From Altererythrobacter xiamenensis (GTDB lineage: Bacteria; Pseudomonadota; Alphaproteobacteria; Sphingomonadales; Sphingomonadaceae), in the NCBI RefSeq assembly GCF_900177715.1, contig NZ_FXWG01000001.1, positions 496,001 through 560,000 of the forward strand: 64,000 nucleotides of DNA, given 5' to 3'. Both the position numbers and the translations under genes were made by a program. Positions 44,835 through 54,589 of the stretch are shown one piece after another. The first letter of the stretch is position 1; each line of letters starts with the position of its first letter. A model generated the notes under the pieces. That model searched no databases, was not told the origin of the DNA, and saw nothing but the letters and a program-made list of their open reading frames with translations.

Positions 44835-46222
44835 TGCTCCGCAAAGCTGTGATCCTGGGCTGTTCGCTTGTGCTCGCCGGCTGTGCGACCGGTGCCGTCG
44901 ATGTTCCCCGCCCCGCCGCCATCGAAGCGCCCGCCGCATACAATTCCGACCTGCCGCCGGCCGGATTGAACGAAGTGTGGTGGCGCGCCTTCTCAGATCC
45001 GGTTCTCGACGAGCTGGTGGCGCGCGGGCTCTCAGCCAATCTCGATATCGAAGCCGCCAGCGATCGGCTGCGCGCTGCAGAAGCGCTGCTTCGCGCCGAA
45101 CGCGCCGACCGCCTGCCGACAGTCGATGGCGGCGCGGAGGTCGGCGTCGAAACCGGCGACGGCGGCTCGCGCTCGACCGCAAGCGCCGGACTTTTCGGAA
45201 GCTTCAACCCGGATATTTCAGGCAGGCTGGGCGCCGAGATCGACCTCGCCGCCGCGCGCTATGCCGAGGCCGAATATTTCCGTTCCGACCAGCAGCGCTT
45301 GATCGCCGCCGCCATCGCTTCGCGCTATGTCGAATACCGCAGGACCGGCGCGCAGCTCGACCTGCTCGAAGAATCGACCGACCTCCAGCGGCAGACGCTG
45401 CGGATCGTCACACTGCGCTTCGAAGCCGGCCTGTCCGCCAATCTCGACGTGCGCCGGGCCGCTGCCGACCTTGCCCAGACGCAGGCGCGCCTCGGCCTCA
45501 TCGAACTGGCACGCGCCGAGGCGAAACACGCACTGGCCGTTCTGGTCGGCGAGGCACCGGGTACGCTCGATATCGCTCCCCCGACGGACAATGGATCGCC
45601 CATCCCCGACTATGGCGCGGGGCCGCCCATCGGAGAGCCGGCCAACCTGTTGAGGCGTCGCGGCGATATTCTCGCTGCCGAAGCGCGGCTCGCGGCGGCT
45701 GCGGCGCAGGTCGGCATCGAACAGTCCGATTTGCGGCCCTCGCTCGTCGTGCCCGGCTCGATCCTGATCGGCGACGGGTCGATGGACGGGCTGTTTTCGG
45801 ACTTCGTCGCGACGCTCGGCGCAGCGCTCGACCTTCCCCTGTTCGACGGGGGACGTCGCCGGGCCGAGGTCGAGGCTGCGCGCGCCGAATTGGACGCGAG
45901 CCTCGCGGAATACCGCCAGTCCTTCCTCCTCGCGCTGGGCGAGGCGGAGAACGCGCTCGTCGCCATCGATGCTTACCAGAAACGCGCGGATTCGCTCGCC
46001 GAAGCGATCGAACAGAGCGAAACCGCGCTCGACCAATCGAACGCGCTCTATCGCGAGGGGCTGGCATCACTGTTCGACGTGCTCGATGCGCAGCGCCAGC
46101 TGATCGCGAGCCGCCAGTCGCTGCTCGACAACAGGGCCGATCTGGCGGACGCTTTCATTGCGCTCCATTCCTCCGCCGCCACATCAATTGGCACGGAAGC
46201 CGCCGAGGCCGAGGCTCCCTAG
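44834..46222 (+). CDS. Outer-membrane efflux channel (TolC/NodT family lipoprotein)
   Basis: This 462-residue lipoprotein (ILGCSLVLAGCATG, lipobox LAGC) has two repeats of the TolC fold. WWRAFSDPVLDELVARGL, RLRAAEALLRAERADRLPTV, YVEYRRTGAQLDLLEESTDLQRQTL and QSNALYREGLASLFDVLDAQRQLIASRQSLL match the NodT group. It forms the exit duct of the pump. The ATG at 44834 shares a base with the pump's stop; a GTG at 44831 is also possible. This completes the tripartite operon. Confidence 0.93.
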   Translation: MLRKAVILGCSLVLAGCATGAVDVPRPAAIEAPAAYNSDLPPAGLNEVWWRAFSDPVLDELVARGLSANLDIEAASDRLRAAEALLRAERADRLPTVDGGAEVGVETGDGGSRSTASAGLFGSFNPDISGRLGAEIDLAAARYAEAEYFRSDQQRLIAAAIASRYVEYRRTGAQLDLLEESTDLQRQTLRIVTLRFEAGLSANLDVRRAAADLAQTQARLGLIELARAEAKHALAVLVGEAPGTLDIAPPTDNGSPIPDYGAGPPIGEPANLLRRRGDILAAEARLAAAAAQVGIEQSDLRPSLVVPGSILIGDGSMDGLFSDFVATLGAALDLPLFDGGRRRAEVEAARAELDASLAEYRQSFLLALGEAENALVAIDAYQKRADSLAEAIEQSETALDQSNALYREGLASLFDVLDAQRQLIASRQSLLDNRADLADAFIALHSSAATSIGTEAAEAEAP

Positions 46223-46383
46223 CGGGCGTCGCTCTTTCCCGAAGCGCGACAAAATTTGCCAAGTCGCAGCTTCCGTCGCAGTATCAACGAAGGGGGATCA
46301 AGAGACGCTGGGTAGCCAGCACCAATATCGCCCTCCCGGGTCGCGCTTGCGGGCAATTCTGTCCCGCCCTCTGGGGGTATCCG

Positions 46384-48414
46384 ATGTCGAACACCAAGCG
46401 CTGGAAAATCGAGTTCTCGCCAGTCGGAGACGGGCACTACAACGTCGAGGTTCGCCGATCTGAGGGCATGACGCCCGACCGCTTCACCACGAAAATCCCG
46501 CCGGATACGGACGATCTGGTCCAACAGGCGCAGCAGGAAGGCGGTCCAACCCGCAGCTTCCGCAGCGATGCGGCGCAACTCTCTCCCGAAGCGCGGCTGT
46601 TCAGCGCGGGCGACCTGCCGACGCTCAAGGAGGTGGGCGACCGGCTGCTCAACTGCATGTTCGACGTCGGTAATGGCACGGCAGGTTACGAGGTGCTCGG
46701 CGTGCTCAAGAACGAGATCGCGGAGAACGAGGGGCTCGAACTGCAGATCGACCTGTCGCGCGCGCCCGAACTTTCGAGCATTCCGTGGGAATCGCTTTAT
46801 CTCAAGTCGACCGACAGCTTCCTCGCGATATCCAAGACCTCGAACATCGTGCGGCGCATGGACGCGCAACGGCAGCTGCCGCCGCCGATCGACCGCCCGA
46901 TCCGTGTCCTGGTCGTTTCCGCCAATCCCAAGGAAGACCTCAACACCGGTCTCGAGGTCGGCAATATCGAGAAGCGCATCAACGAACTGATCGCGACCGG
47001 GAAGGACGATTTCCGGATCGAGACCGTGCCGAACGCCACGCGCAACCAGTTTCGCGAAGCGGTGGGCGATTTCCGGCCTCACATCATCCACTACATCGGC
47101 CACAGCTCCTTCAGCGATGGTGAGGGCCATCTCTATTTCGAAAGCGGCGAGAAGGGCGTGTCCGACCCGGTCACCGCCGATGAACTGCGCTTCATGCTGC
47201 TCAACGACAGGCCGTGGCTGGTCGTACTCAATTCCTGCGAGAGCGGGATCACCTCGCAGGAGCGCCCGATGGCGGGTGTCGCGCAGAACCTGCTGGGCCG
47301 GCTCAACATTCCCTTCGTCGTCGCGATGCAGCAGCCGATTTCGGACGATGCGGCGATTTCGTTCTCGCAGAAGCTCTATGCCGAGCTGACTGCGGGCGAG
47401 ACAGTCGCGAACGCGGTAACCGCCGGGCGAAGCGCGATCTTCACCGACGCCGACATCCGCACCAAGCTGGAGATCATCACGCCCGCGCTCTACACATCGG
47501 GTGCAGCGGATCGGCTTCATTTCAACGAGACGGATGAACCTGCGAGCACATCACCGGTCGAGGCCGCAGCAGCCGCTGCGGCGACCACAGCGGCAGCGCC
47601 TCTGACGGGCGCTTCGATTCCCGAACCGCAAACTCAGGCGCCGCCTCCGCCGCCCCCTCCCCCTCCTCCGCCGCCTTCGGAGCCGGTCACGCGCGGCGCT
47701 TCCAGCGAAGAACCGGCGGCGAAGAGGGATTGGGTCAAAACGGCCGGGCTCGTCGCAATGGGCATGCTGGCGATGCTCGCCATCATCATCTGGGCGGTAG
47801 AGTCGAGTGACGAGCACGATGGCGACGATCTCGATGAAATGGAGGTTGCGGCTGCCAACGGTACGCTGACGAACCCCGTCGGCGCCTACGTCGTGTACGA
47901 AGGTGAGGAACTGCTCGAATATGTCTACGCCGACAGCGAGGGTAACGAGTATCTCGGCCGCGATCCTCTCGTTGGCACCTGGGAAATCGTCGACGGGGCT
48001 GCCTGTTTCCAGTTCGCTTCGCCCACCACCTGGGGCAGCTGCTATGAGCGCAACCTTGCGATGGACGGTCTCTACTTCGACTCGAAATACGATCAGACCT
48101 CGCTCTTTGCTCTCAGCCCGCCGCCCGAGGAGCAGAAGTCAGCGCCCTATCCTGGAGCCTATGTCGTCGGGGTTAGCGATGAGGAGCAGCGCCTCCTGAT
48201 CCTGTCGGACGAAGAAGACGCCGAAGGCCGGAAGATCGCCTATGCCGCGATGACACTCGATTACGGGACCTGGGGCGTTTCGGAAGGACAACGGTGCACG
48301 ACCATTGCCGGCGTGACGGAGTGCGACGAGATTTCTGCCGATTCAGGCGACGCCCAGTTCACTTTCGTACGCGAGAATGAGCCGAACCTCACCTTCGTCC
48401 GCCTGATGAACTAG
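46384..48414 (+). CDS. Membrane-anchored CHAT (caspase-like) protease with duplicated C-terminal domain
   Basis: This 676-residue protein has an N-terminal recognition region (1-160), a CHAT protease domain (about 165-385) with catalytic His240 in HIIHYIGHSSF and Cys285 in VVLNSCESG, and a linker with a run of 12 prolines (420-431). A transmembrane helix follows (about 451-472). Two tandem copies of a beta-rich domain begin at about 497 and 588. Both start P-x-G-A-Y-V-V and contain G-T-W-x-V-x-x-G-x-x-C-x-n-C-x-E, so each may have a disulfide. CHAT enzymes work in cell death, CRISPR-linked defence and protein processing. This topology puts the protease inside and the duplicated domain outside the inner membrane. 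Confidence 0.85.
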   Translation: MSNTKRWKIEFSPVGDGHYNVEVRRSEGMTPDRFTTKIPPDTDDLVQQAQQEGGPTRSFRSDAAQLSPEARLFSAGDLPTLKEVGDRLLNCMFDVGNGTAGYEVLGVLKNEIAENEGLELQIDLSRAPELSSIPWESLYLKSTDSFLAISKTSNIVRRMDAQRQLPPPIDRPIRVLVVSANPKEDLNTGLEVGNIEKRINELIATGKDDFRIETVPNATRNQFREAVGDFRPHIIHYIGHSSFSDGEGHLYFESGEKGVSDPVTADELRFMLLNDRPWLVVLNSCESGITSQERPMAGVAQNLLGRLNIPFVVAMQQPISDDAAISFSQKLYAELTAGETVANAVTAGRSAIFTDADIRTKLEIITPALYTSGAADRLHFNETDEPASTSPVEAAAAAAATTAAAPLTGASIPEPQTQAPPPPPPPPPPPPSEPVTRGASSEEPAAKRDWVKTAGLVAMGMLAMLAIIIWAVESSDEHDGDDLDEMEVAAANGTLTNPVGAYVVYEGEELLEYVYADSEGNEYLGRDPLVGTWEIVDGAACFQFASPTTWGSCYERNLAMDGLYFDSKYDQTSLFALSPPPEEQKSAPYPGAYVVGVSDEEQRLLILSDEEDAEGRKIAYAAMTLDYGTWGVSEGQRCTTIAGVTECDEISADSGDAQFTFVRENEPNLTFVRLMN

Positions 48415-48423
48415 CCCGTCGAG

Positions 48424-48591
48424 CTATTCGCCGGGCTTCTTGCTCGCGCCGCTGCCACCGGTGGGCGGCCCGCCGCCATCGCCCTCGGTCGGCTGATAGC
48501 CGCCGCGCAGGCTGGGCGACCAACCGCGCATCTTGCGCGGCTTCGCCTGTTTCTCGTTCGCTGCGTTCGGGTCCTGCTTGTCGTCCGCCAT
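48424..48591 (-). CDS. 55-residue Gly/Pro-rich protein, partner of DUF6338 gene
   Basis: This small protein reads MADDKQDPNAANEKQAKPRK, then RGWSPSLRGGYQPTEG and a Gly/Pro/Ser tail. GAGGTG precedes the ATG. It follows the DUF6338 gene after 10 bp and belongs to the same transcript. The SLRGGYQPT core suggests a fixed interaction peptide. No function is known. Its end is 9 bp from the end of the convergent CHAT gene. Confidence 0.65.
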   Translation of the reverse strand: MADDKQDPNAANEKQAKPRKMRGWSPSLRGGYQPTEGDGGGPPTGGSGASKKPGE

Positions 48592-48601
48592 GCTCACCTC
48601 T

Positions 48602-49195
48602 TCAATCGAATATCTCGACCACCTGGATATCCTTGCCGCATAATAGCACACCGCGTTCCGGCTGTACCTTCTCCCACGGCCCGTCGTCGCGCACGACCCA
48701 GACTTCCTCGAGATAGAGATCGCGTTCGCCGCCGTTGGACGAGGCGAATGAGCCTGCGCCCATGCGGCCTGCATATTCGGTCCCGTCACCCAGCCGCACG
48801 AGCAGGAAATTGCCCTGCTTGAGGTTGGAGAAGGCATAGTCCCAGGCTGCCGGCATGTGATGGGTCAGCTTCAGCCCGAAGCGGTTCGCCTGGCGGTAGA
48901 ACCATTCCTTTTGGTCCGAGATCACGACGATGAACCCGATGACACAGGGAACGACGAAGTAATAGAGGAAGGCCCAGAGCCAGCCCGGCAGGGCGACGGC
49001 TCCGGGGACCTCGAACAGCGGCCTCAGCGCGGCATAATAGACGGCCGAGACCGCGGCATAGGACACCGCGCGATCCTTGAGATCGGGGACCGCCCCTTCC
49101 TTGAACCGCGCGCGTATCCCCAGGATGAGGAAGCCCGGCGCCAGCAGCATGGCCAGCGTCGTCCAGTTATCGGGATCGAGAAACTGCGCTTCCAT
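48602..49195 (-). CDS. DUF6338 family membrane protein
   Basis: This 197-residue protein has three hydrophobic segments (about 14-30, 45-62, 68-94) starting LAMLLAPGFLILGIRARFKEG, and a C-terminal cytosolic domain beginning HHMPAAWDYAFSN and reading ERDLYLEEVWVV near its end. That pattern is the DUF6338 family as I recall it: a membrane anchor and a domain with a T-E-Y-A-G-R strand. Function is unknown. It is the first gene of a two-gene transcript ending at the CHAT gene. Confidence 0.7.
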   Translation of the reverse strand: MEAQFLDPDNWTTLAMLLAPGFLILGIRARFKEGAVPDLKDRAVSYAAVSAVYYAALRPLFEVPGAVALPGWLWAFLYYFVVPCVIGFIVVISDQKEWFYRQANRFGLKLTHHMPAAWDYAFSNLKQGNFLLVRLGDGTEYAGRMGAGSFASSNGGERDLYLEEVWVVRDDGPWEKVQPERGVLLCGKDIQVVEIFD

Positions 49196-49222
49196 TCACG
49201 CAGCATGCCGCCACCGTGGCGA

Positions 49223-52200
49223 TCATGCAACTGCCATCAGGCTCGCATTCCCTCCTGCCGCAGTCGTATCGATCGAGGTAGAGACCTCTTCCAGCATCCA
49301 GTCGGTGCAATAGGGCCGGACCGGACTGCCCAGCTGGACGATCGGAATCGGACCATCGCGCTCTGCAATCGCGGTCAGGATCGGGGTAATGTCCGTTCCT
49401 GAATCCTCGATCAGGACGTGATCGAAAGGCATTTCGGCGAGCCAGTCATCGACCCATTCGACCTCCTCCTCGGCAAGGCCGATGGCGAGTTCGCGCGCGC
49501 TCTCCGGTGCGACAGCGGTGTTGCCGGTCGTGCGCACCGCTTCGAGCTGCTCTTCCAGCCCCTCGCTGGTCGTCGGCAAGAGCAGCACCCGCCCGCGCGG
49601 ATGGACCGCGTAAAGATTGCGCTCTCCGACAGGGCCGGGAAGCTCCTGCGCCTGGAACAGTTCAGGAGCGTGATAGCCTGCCCCCTTGTTGAGACGTCCG
49701 AGATAAAGCGGCCCGCCTGCCTTGGGACCGGTGCCCGAGAGGCCGCTGCCGCCGAAGGGCTGCACCCCGACGATTGCGCCGATGACGTTGCGATTGACGT
49801 AGATGTTGCCGACTTCCGCGCGCGCGACAACCGCGTTGACGGTCTCGTCGATCCGGCTGTGCACGCCGAAGGTGAGACCATATCCGGTCGCAGCGATCTG
49901 GCGCATCACTTCGGGCAGGTCGCGCCGCTCGTACCGCATCACGTGCAGCACTGGCCCGAAGACCTCGCGCTCAAGCTGGTCGATATCGTCGATCTCGATC
50001 ATGGTCGGCGGGACGAAAGTGCCGTGCTCGGTCTCCCCGGCGAGGTCGACCTGCTCGACGCGATGGCCTTTCTCGCGCATCGCCTCGATATGCGACAGGA
50101 TGTTGTCGCGCGCCTCGGCGGTGATGACCGGACCGACATCGACGCTCAGACGGTCGGTCGCGCCCACGCGCAGCTCGGCCAGCGCGCCGCGGAGCATCTC
50201 CAGCATCTCGTCGGCCACTTCTTCCTGCAGGCACAGGATCCGCAGGGCGGAACAGCGCTGTCCCGCGCTGTCGAATGCGCTCGCGATCACGTCGCGCACC
50301 ACCTGTTCGGGCAGGGCCGAGCTATCGACAACCATCGCGTTCTGGCCGCCGGTTTCCGCGATGAACGGGATCGGTGCACCATCGGGCTGGGTGCGCTTGG
50401 CGAGTTGACGCTGGATCAGCTTGGCGACTTCGGTCGAGCCGGTGAAGATCACGCCGCAATTCTCTGGCGCACCCACCAGGGCTGCACCGATCGGACCTGC
50501 GCCGGGCACAAGCTGCAGCACGTCGCGCGGCACGCCAGCCTCGTGCAGGATGTCCACCGCCTGCGCGGCGATCAGCGGCGTTTCCTCGGCCGGTTTGGCG
50601 AGCACGGTGTTGCCCGCGACCAATGCAGCAGAAACCTCGCCGACGAAGATCGCCAGCGGGAAGTTCCACGGACTGATCGCAATCATCGGGCCAACGCCGA
50701 TCGCGCCTTCCATGTTCTGTCGCGCTTCCTTGGCATAATAGCGCAGGAAATCGACCGCCTCGCGGACTTCGGCAATCGCGTTGGCGGCGGATTTACCGGC
50801 TTCTCGCATGATCAGGCCGAGCAGCGGCTCCATCTGTTCGTCGAGCAGATCGGCGGCGCGTTCCAGACACTCGGCGCGCTCCCCCACCGGCCTGATCGAC
50901 CAGTCCGGATAGGCGGCCTGCGCCCGCTTGGCAGCGGCGCGGGCACCATCCTCGGTCGCCCAGGTGACATGCCCCACCTCGTCACGGTGATCGGCCGGAT
51001 TGACCACGGCTTCGGTCTCGCTGCCAGCATCCTCGGCGAAGGTCGGCGCGGCGCGCCAGTCACGCGTGGCGCTTTCCTGCAGGGTCTTCGACAGGCGTTC
51101 GAGCAGGTTTTCGTCGGTGAGATCGAGCCCGCGCGAGTTTTCGCGTTCCGGATAAAGATTTCGCGGCAGCTTGATCAGCTCGTGGACCGAGCCGAGCGGC
51201 TCGATCGCTTCAGCCTCGTCGACCGGGTCGCTCGCCAGTTCTTCGACCGAGATATCATCGTCCCAGATACGATTGACGAAGGACGAGTTCGCCCCGTTTT
51301 CGAGCAGGCGCCGAACGAGATAGGCCAGCAATGTGTCATGCGTGCCGACCGGCGCGTAGATGCGGCACGGCCGGTTCAGCTTCTTGGGTCCGACGACTTC
51401 TTCGTAGAGTGCCTCGCCCATGCCGTGGAGGCACTGGAACTCGTAATCGCCGATCTCGAAGTCATCGCCGGCGAGGTGATAGATCGTCGCCAGCGTCTGC
51501 GCATTATGCGTCGCAAACTGCGGGAAAACGTGTTCGCGCGCATCGAGCAGCTTGCGCGCACTGGCGATGAAGCACACGTCGGTGTGGATCTTGCGCGTGA
51601 AGACCGGGAAGCCCGGCAGGCCCTCGACCTGCGCGCGCTTGATCTCGGTATCCCAATAGGCGCCCTTGACCAGCCGCACCATGATCCGGTGGCCGCTGCG
51701 CTTCGCAAGATCGATGATCCAGTCGAGCAGCATCGGGCAACGCTTGCCATAGGCCTGAACGACGAAACCAAGCCCGTTCCAGTCTCCGAGCTCGGGATCC
51801 ATTGCGAGCGTTTCGAGAATGTCGAGCGACAGCTCCAGCCGGTCGGATTCCTCGGCATCGATGTTGAAACCGATGTCGTAGGATTTCGCCAGCACTGCGA
51901 GTTCCTTCACGCGTGGCAAAAGCTCGTTCATCACCCTGTCCGCCTGCGAGCGGAAATAGCGCGGGTGAAGCGCCGACAGCTTGAGCGAAATGCCGGGGCC
52001 GGCATAGACGCCGCGACCGTTCGAACCCTTGCCGATCGCGTGGATCGCTTTCTCGTAAGCGTCGTAATAGCGATTCGCATCATCCATGGTCATCGCCGCT
52101 TCGCCGAGCATGTCGTAGCTATAGCTGAAGCCCTTCGCCTCGCGCTTGCGCGCAGTCTTCAAGGCTTCACCGATGGTTTCGCCGGTGACGAACTGCTCGC

Positions 52201-52747
52201 CCATCATCTCCATCGCCATGTTGACGCCGCTGCGGATCACCGGCTCGCCCGCACGGCGGATCAGGCCGGTGAGCGAGGCGCCGAGGCTTTTTTCGGGCAC
52301 CGGCGCGACCAGCCTGCGCGAAACCACAAGGCCCCATGTCGCGGCGTTGACGAAGATCGAACGGTCATCACCGACGTGCGAATACCAGTCGCCGTCCGAA
52401 ATCTTGTCGCGGATCAGCGCATTGCGGGTCGCCGGATCGGGAATCCGCAGGAGCGCCTCGGCAAGGCACATCAGCGCGATGCCTTCCTGGCTGGACAGCG
52501 AATATTCCTCGACCAGTTCCTCGACACCACCCTGCTGCCCTTTCTTGCGCAGCCGCGTGACGAGCGATTTCGCGATTTCGGAGATGGCTTCGCGATCGTC
52601 TTGCGGCAGGCGCGCCGCCTCGATCAGCGGGGTGATAGCCTCCGCTTCTGGCAGGCGATAGGCCGCGGTAATGGCACGTCGCAGATGATCCGGTTCGGAA
52701 ACACGGGGGGCGAATTGGGAGAATGGCGCAGAGCGCGGTTCAGCCAT
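49223..52747 (-). CDS. putA: Bifunctional proline dehydrogenase / glutamate-semialdehyde dehydrogenase PutA
   Basis: This 1174-residue protein oxidises proline to glutamate in two steps. The N-terminal PRODH barrel has the FAD/proline region (GPGISLKLSALHPRY, FNIDAEESDRLELSLD, RLVKGAYWDTEIKRAQ). The ALDH half has ISPWNFPLAIFVGEVSAALVAGN, catalytic Glu in IAETGGQNAMVVDSSA and catalytic Cys in SAGQRCSALRILCLQ. No ribbon-helix-helix DNA-binding domain is seen at the N-terminus, so it is probably not an autoregulator. It fits the type of about 1000-1200 residues with a C-terminal extra domain. Confidence 0.96.
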   Translation of the reverse strand: MAEPRSAPFSQFAPRVSEPDHLRRAITAAYRLPEAEAITPLIEAARLPQDDREAISEIAKSLVTRLRKKGQQGGVEELVEEYSLSSQEGIALMCLAEALLRIPDPATRNALIRDKISDGDWYSHVGDDRSIFVNAATWGLVVSRRLVAPVPEKSLGASLTGLIRRAGEPVIRSGVNMAMEMMGEQFVTGETIGEALKTARKREAKGFSYSYDMLGEAAMTMDDANRYYDAYEKAIHAIGKGSNGRGVYAGPGISLKLSALHPRYFRSQADRVMNELLPRVKELAVLAKSYDIGFNIDAEESDRLELSLDILETLAMDPELGDWNGLGFVVQAYGKRCPMLLDWIIDLAKRSGHRIMVRLVKGAYWDTEIKRAQVEGLPGFPVFTRKIHTDVCFIASARKLLDAREHVFPQFATHNAQTLATIYHLAGDDFEIGDYEFQCLHGMGEALYEEVVGPKKLNRPCRIYAPVGTHDTLLAYLVRRLLENGANSSFVNRIWDDDISVEELASDPVDEAEAIEPLGSVHELIKLPRNLYPERENSRGLDLTDENLLERLSKTLQESATRDWRAAPTFAEDAGSETEAVVNPADHRDEVGHVTWATEDGARAAAKRAQAAYPDWSIRPVGERAECLERAADLLDEQMEPLLGLIMREAGKSAANAIAEVREAVDFLRYYAKEARQNMEGAIGVGPMIAISPWNFPLAIFVGEVSAALVAGNTVLAKPAEETPLIAAQAVDILHEAGVPRDVLQLVPGAGPIGAALVGAPENCGVIFTGSTEVAKLIQRQLAKRTQPDGAPIPFIAETGGQNAMVVDSSALPEQVVRDVIASAFDSAGQRCSALRILCLQEEVADEMLEMLRGALAELRVGATDRLSVDVGPVITAEARDNILSHIEAMREKGHRVEQVDLAGETEHGTFVPPTMIEIDDIDQLEREVFGPVLHVMRYERRDLPEVMRQIAATGYGLTFGVHSRIDETVNAVVARAEVGNIYVNRNVIGAIVGVQPFGGSGLSGTGPKAGGPLYLGRLNKGAGYHAPELFQAQELPGPVGERNLYAVHPRGRVLLLPTTSEGLEEQLEAVRTTGNTAVAPESARELAIGLAEEEVEWVDDWLAEMPFDHVLIEDSGTDITPILTAIAERDGPIPIVQLGSPVRPYCTDWMLEEVSTSIDTTAAGGNASLMAVA

Positions 52748-52789
52748 AGGAACTGACCTTAAGTTCGTGTGTAAGTTGGCGGGCGGAGA

Positions 52790-53260
52790 TTAGCCGCGTC
52801 CGCGGTATCCTGGAACACCTTGTTCCGGCACCCAAAGCCCCTCGGGCGGCGTGCCGGTCTGCCAGAATACATCGATAGGAATGCCCCCGCGCGGATACCA
52901 ATAGCCGCCAATGCGCAGCCATCTGGGTTGCATTTCTTCTGCGAGCCGCTGTCCGATTCCCACGGTAACATCCTCGTGGAAACCATTGTGATTGCGGAAA
53001 GCTCCCAGAAACAGCTTGAGACTCTTCGATTCGACGATCGTCTCGCCGGGGGCATAGTCGATCACGAGATGCGCGAAGTCGGGCGCGCCCGTAACCGGGC
53101 AGAGCGAAGTGAACTCGGGCGCAGCAAAACGCACGAGATAAAGCGCGCCGCTGCGCGGATTGGGGACATAGTCGAGCTTTGCCTCCTCCGGAGAAGCGGG
53201 AAGGCTGCTCGTCTGCCCCAGGTGAAGAGTGTCTGGTGTCTTAGGGGGTGTGTCACTCAT
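52790..53260 (-). CDS. queF: NADPH-dependent 7-cyano-7-deazaguanine reductase QueF
   Basis: This 156-residue enzyme reduces preQ0 to preQ1 in queuosine synthesis. The nucleophile Cys lies in [20 protein letters not shown], and the [21 protein letters not shown] segment matches the T-fold active site. It is the short single-domain type. The ATG at 53260 is preferred over an upstream frame because it starts [18 protein letters not shown], typical for the family. Its partner genes for preQ0 are not in the window. Confidence 0.94.
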   Translation of the reverse strand: MSDTPPKTPDTLHLGQTSSLPASPEEAKLDYVPNPRSGALYLVRFAAPEFTSLCPVTGAPDFAHLVIDYAPGETIVESKSLKLFLGAFRNHNGFHEDVTVGIGQRLAEEMQPRWLRIGGYWYPRGGIPIDVFWQTGTPPEGLWVPEQGVPGYRGRG

Positions 53261-53369
53261 GTCGCGCTGTTGCCGGTAAGTGAGGCGCGATGCAAGAGAA
53301 GTGGTGCGCCTTCGCAATTCAGAACCTATTCAGCGCCGCGACTCTTTAGCTCGATTTTTTGCCCCGACC

Positions 53370-54524
53370 ATGCGTAAACACCTCGTTCTCACACTGACTG
53401 CCGGCCTCGCCGTTGCCGCGCCGCTCGCCGCGCAGCAGCAATCCGTGCAGGATTACACCCTGCCCGACCCCGATGCGACGCCGACCCCTGCCCCGCGCGC
53501 GCAGGGTCCGGTCGATGACAGCGGAGTCGTGCCCGTTGCACCGCGCGTCATCCCGACCGGTCGACCGACTGCTCAGCCCACGCCAACGCCGCAGCCAAGC
53601 CCCACGCCAACCGCGACGCCGGTGCCACAGCCCACTGCGACTGCCACACCCCAGCCGCGCTTCACCAGCGGTCCGGTCCCGGCAGAGCCGCGGGTTGCCC
53701 GCCCGCAGGGGCAGGCTCCTTCCGCTCAAACGGTCGAGCCGGTCGAAAGCCCCGACCCAAGCCCCGAAAGCGCTAGCGAATCCTCGGCCGTTCCAGGCCT
53801 CTCCGGTGATAGCGCGGCAATCCCGACCGATGTCGATGCGGCCGCAAGCGACGAAGGCGACATCGGCTCCGATGCCCCACTGCCGTGGGGCTGGATTGCA
53901 GGCGCGCTCATCGCTCTGCTCGCGCTCCTCGCAGGGTTTATCGTGTGGCGTCGCCACAGCGAAGCCGCGCCGCCCGTCATCGAAAAACCGGTTGTCGCAG
54001 CAACAACGGATGCGGCAGCCGCCGCGGCCGCGGAAAAGCCGCGCTTCGTCGCCAATGTCCAGGTCGTGAGCGCGCAGCGTTCGGTGATGATGGTGATGGT
54101 GAAATATAGCCTCGCGATCGCCAACCGTTCGGACCGCGCAATGCGCGGGCTGACGGTCAGTGCCGATCTCGTAAGCGCGCGCAATCAGGGCGGGCTCGAC
54201 GCACAGCTGGCTACGCTGGCGACCGAGCTTCCGGCAAGTTCGAGCATCGAACGGATCGGCCCTCACCAGACCCAGACGGTGACAGGCACGCTGCAGCTGG
54301 CGCTGCAGGAAGTCGAAGTGTTGCGCCAAGGCTCGATCCCGATGTTCGTGCCCCTGCTGCGGGTGCGGGTAGAGGGCGAGAACATCGATCCCTTCGTTGA
54401 AACCTATGCCGTGGGCGTGGGCAATGCAGGGGCCGGCACCAGGCTCCACCCCCTTCCCCTCAATGGCCCGCCGGGCAGCTACGAAGGTGTGCGCGCCAAG
54501 CCGCTTGCGGCCAAGGCCGCCTGA
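53370..54524 (+). CDS. Secreted or membrane-anchored Thr/Pro-rich protein of unknown function
   Basis: This 384-residue protein has a signal peptide (MRKHLVLTLTAGLAVAAPLAAQ), a long low-complexity stretch of Thr, Pro and Ala (about 30-130), an acidic linker, a transmembrane helix (about residues 171-193, GWIAGALIALLALLAGFIVW) and a C-terminal domain of about 150 residues with repeated strand patterns (VQVVSAQRSVMMVMVKYSLAI, LTVSADLVSA, LQLALQEVEV). With the signal peptide cleaved, the helix would leave the C-terminal domain in the cytosol. It is probably conserved in relatives, but I do not recognise the domain. Confidence 0.7.
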   Translation: MRKHLVLTLTAGLAVAAPLAAQQQSVQDYTLPDPDATPTPAPRAQGPVDDSGVVPVAPRVIPTGRPTAQPTPTPQPSPTPTATPVPQPTATATPQPRFTSGPVPAEPRVARPQGQAPSAQTVEPVESPDPSPESASESSAVPGLSGDSAAIPTDVDAAASDEGDIGSDAPLPWGWIAGALIALLALLAGFIVWRRHSEAAPPVIEKPVVAATTDAAAAAAAEKPRFVANVQVVSAQRSVMMVMVKYSLAIANRSDRAMRGLTVSADLVSARNQGGLDAQLATLATELPASSSIERIGPHQTQTVTGTLQLALQEVEVLRQGSIPMFVPLLRVRVEGENIDPFVETYAVGVGNAGAGTRLHPLPLNGPPGSYEGVRAKPLAAKAA

Positions 54525-54589
54525 AGCCGACGGATCGCAACCGGCTTTGCACTCGACGCGGGGGGAACCGCTCGCTAACCCTTTGAGCG

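Noticed and set aside
43224..45182. Long open frame antisense to the RND pump and channel genes
   Set aside because: It crosses the boundary of two certain genes and is a by-product of GC-rich codons.
49418..52756. Long open frame antisense to putA (over 1100 codons)
   Set aside because: putA has clear motifs along its length; high-GC codon use leaves the opposite strand open. The antisense product shows no recognisable family and no ribosome-binding site.
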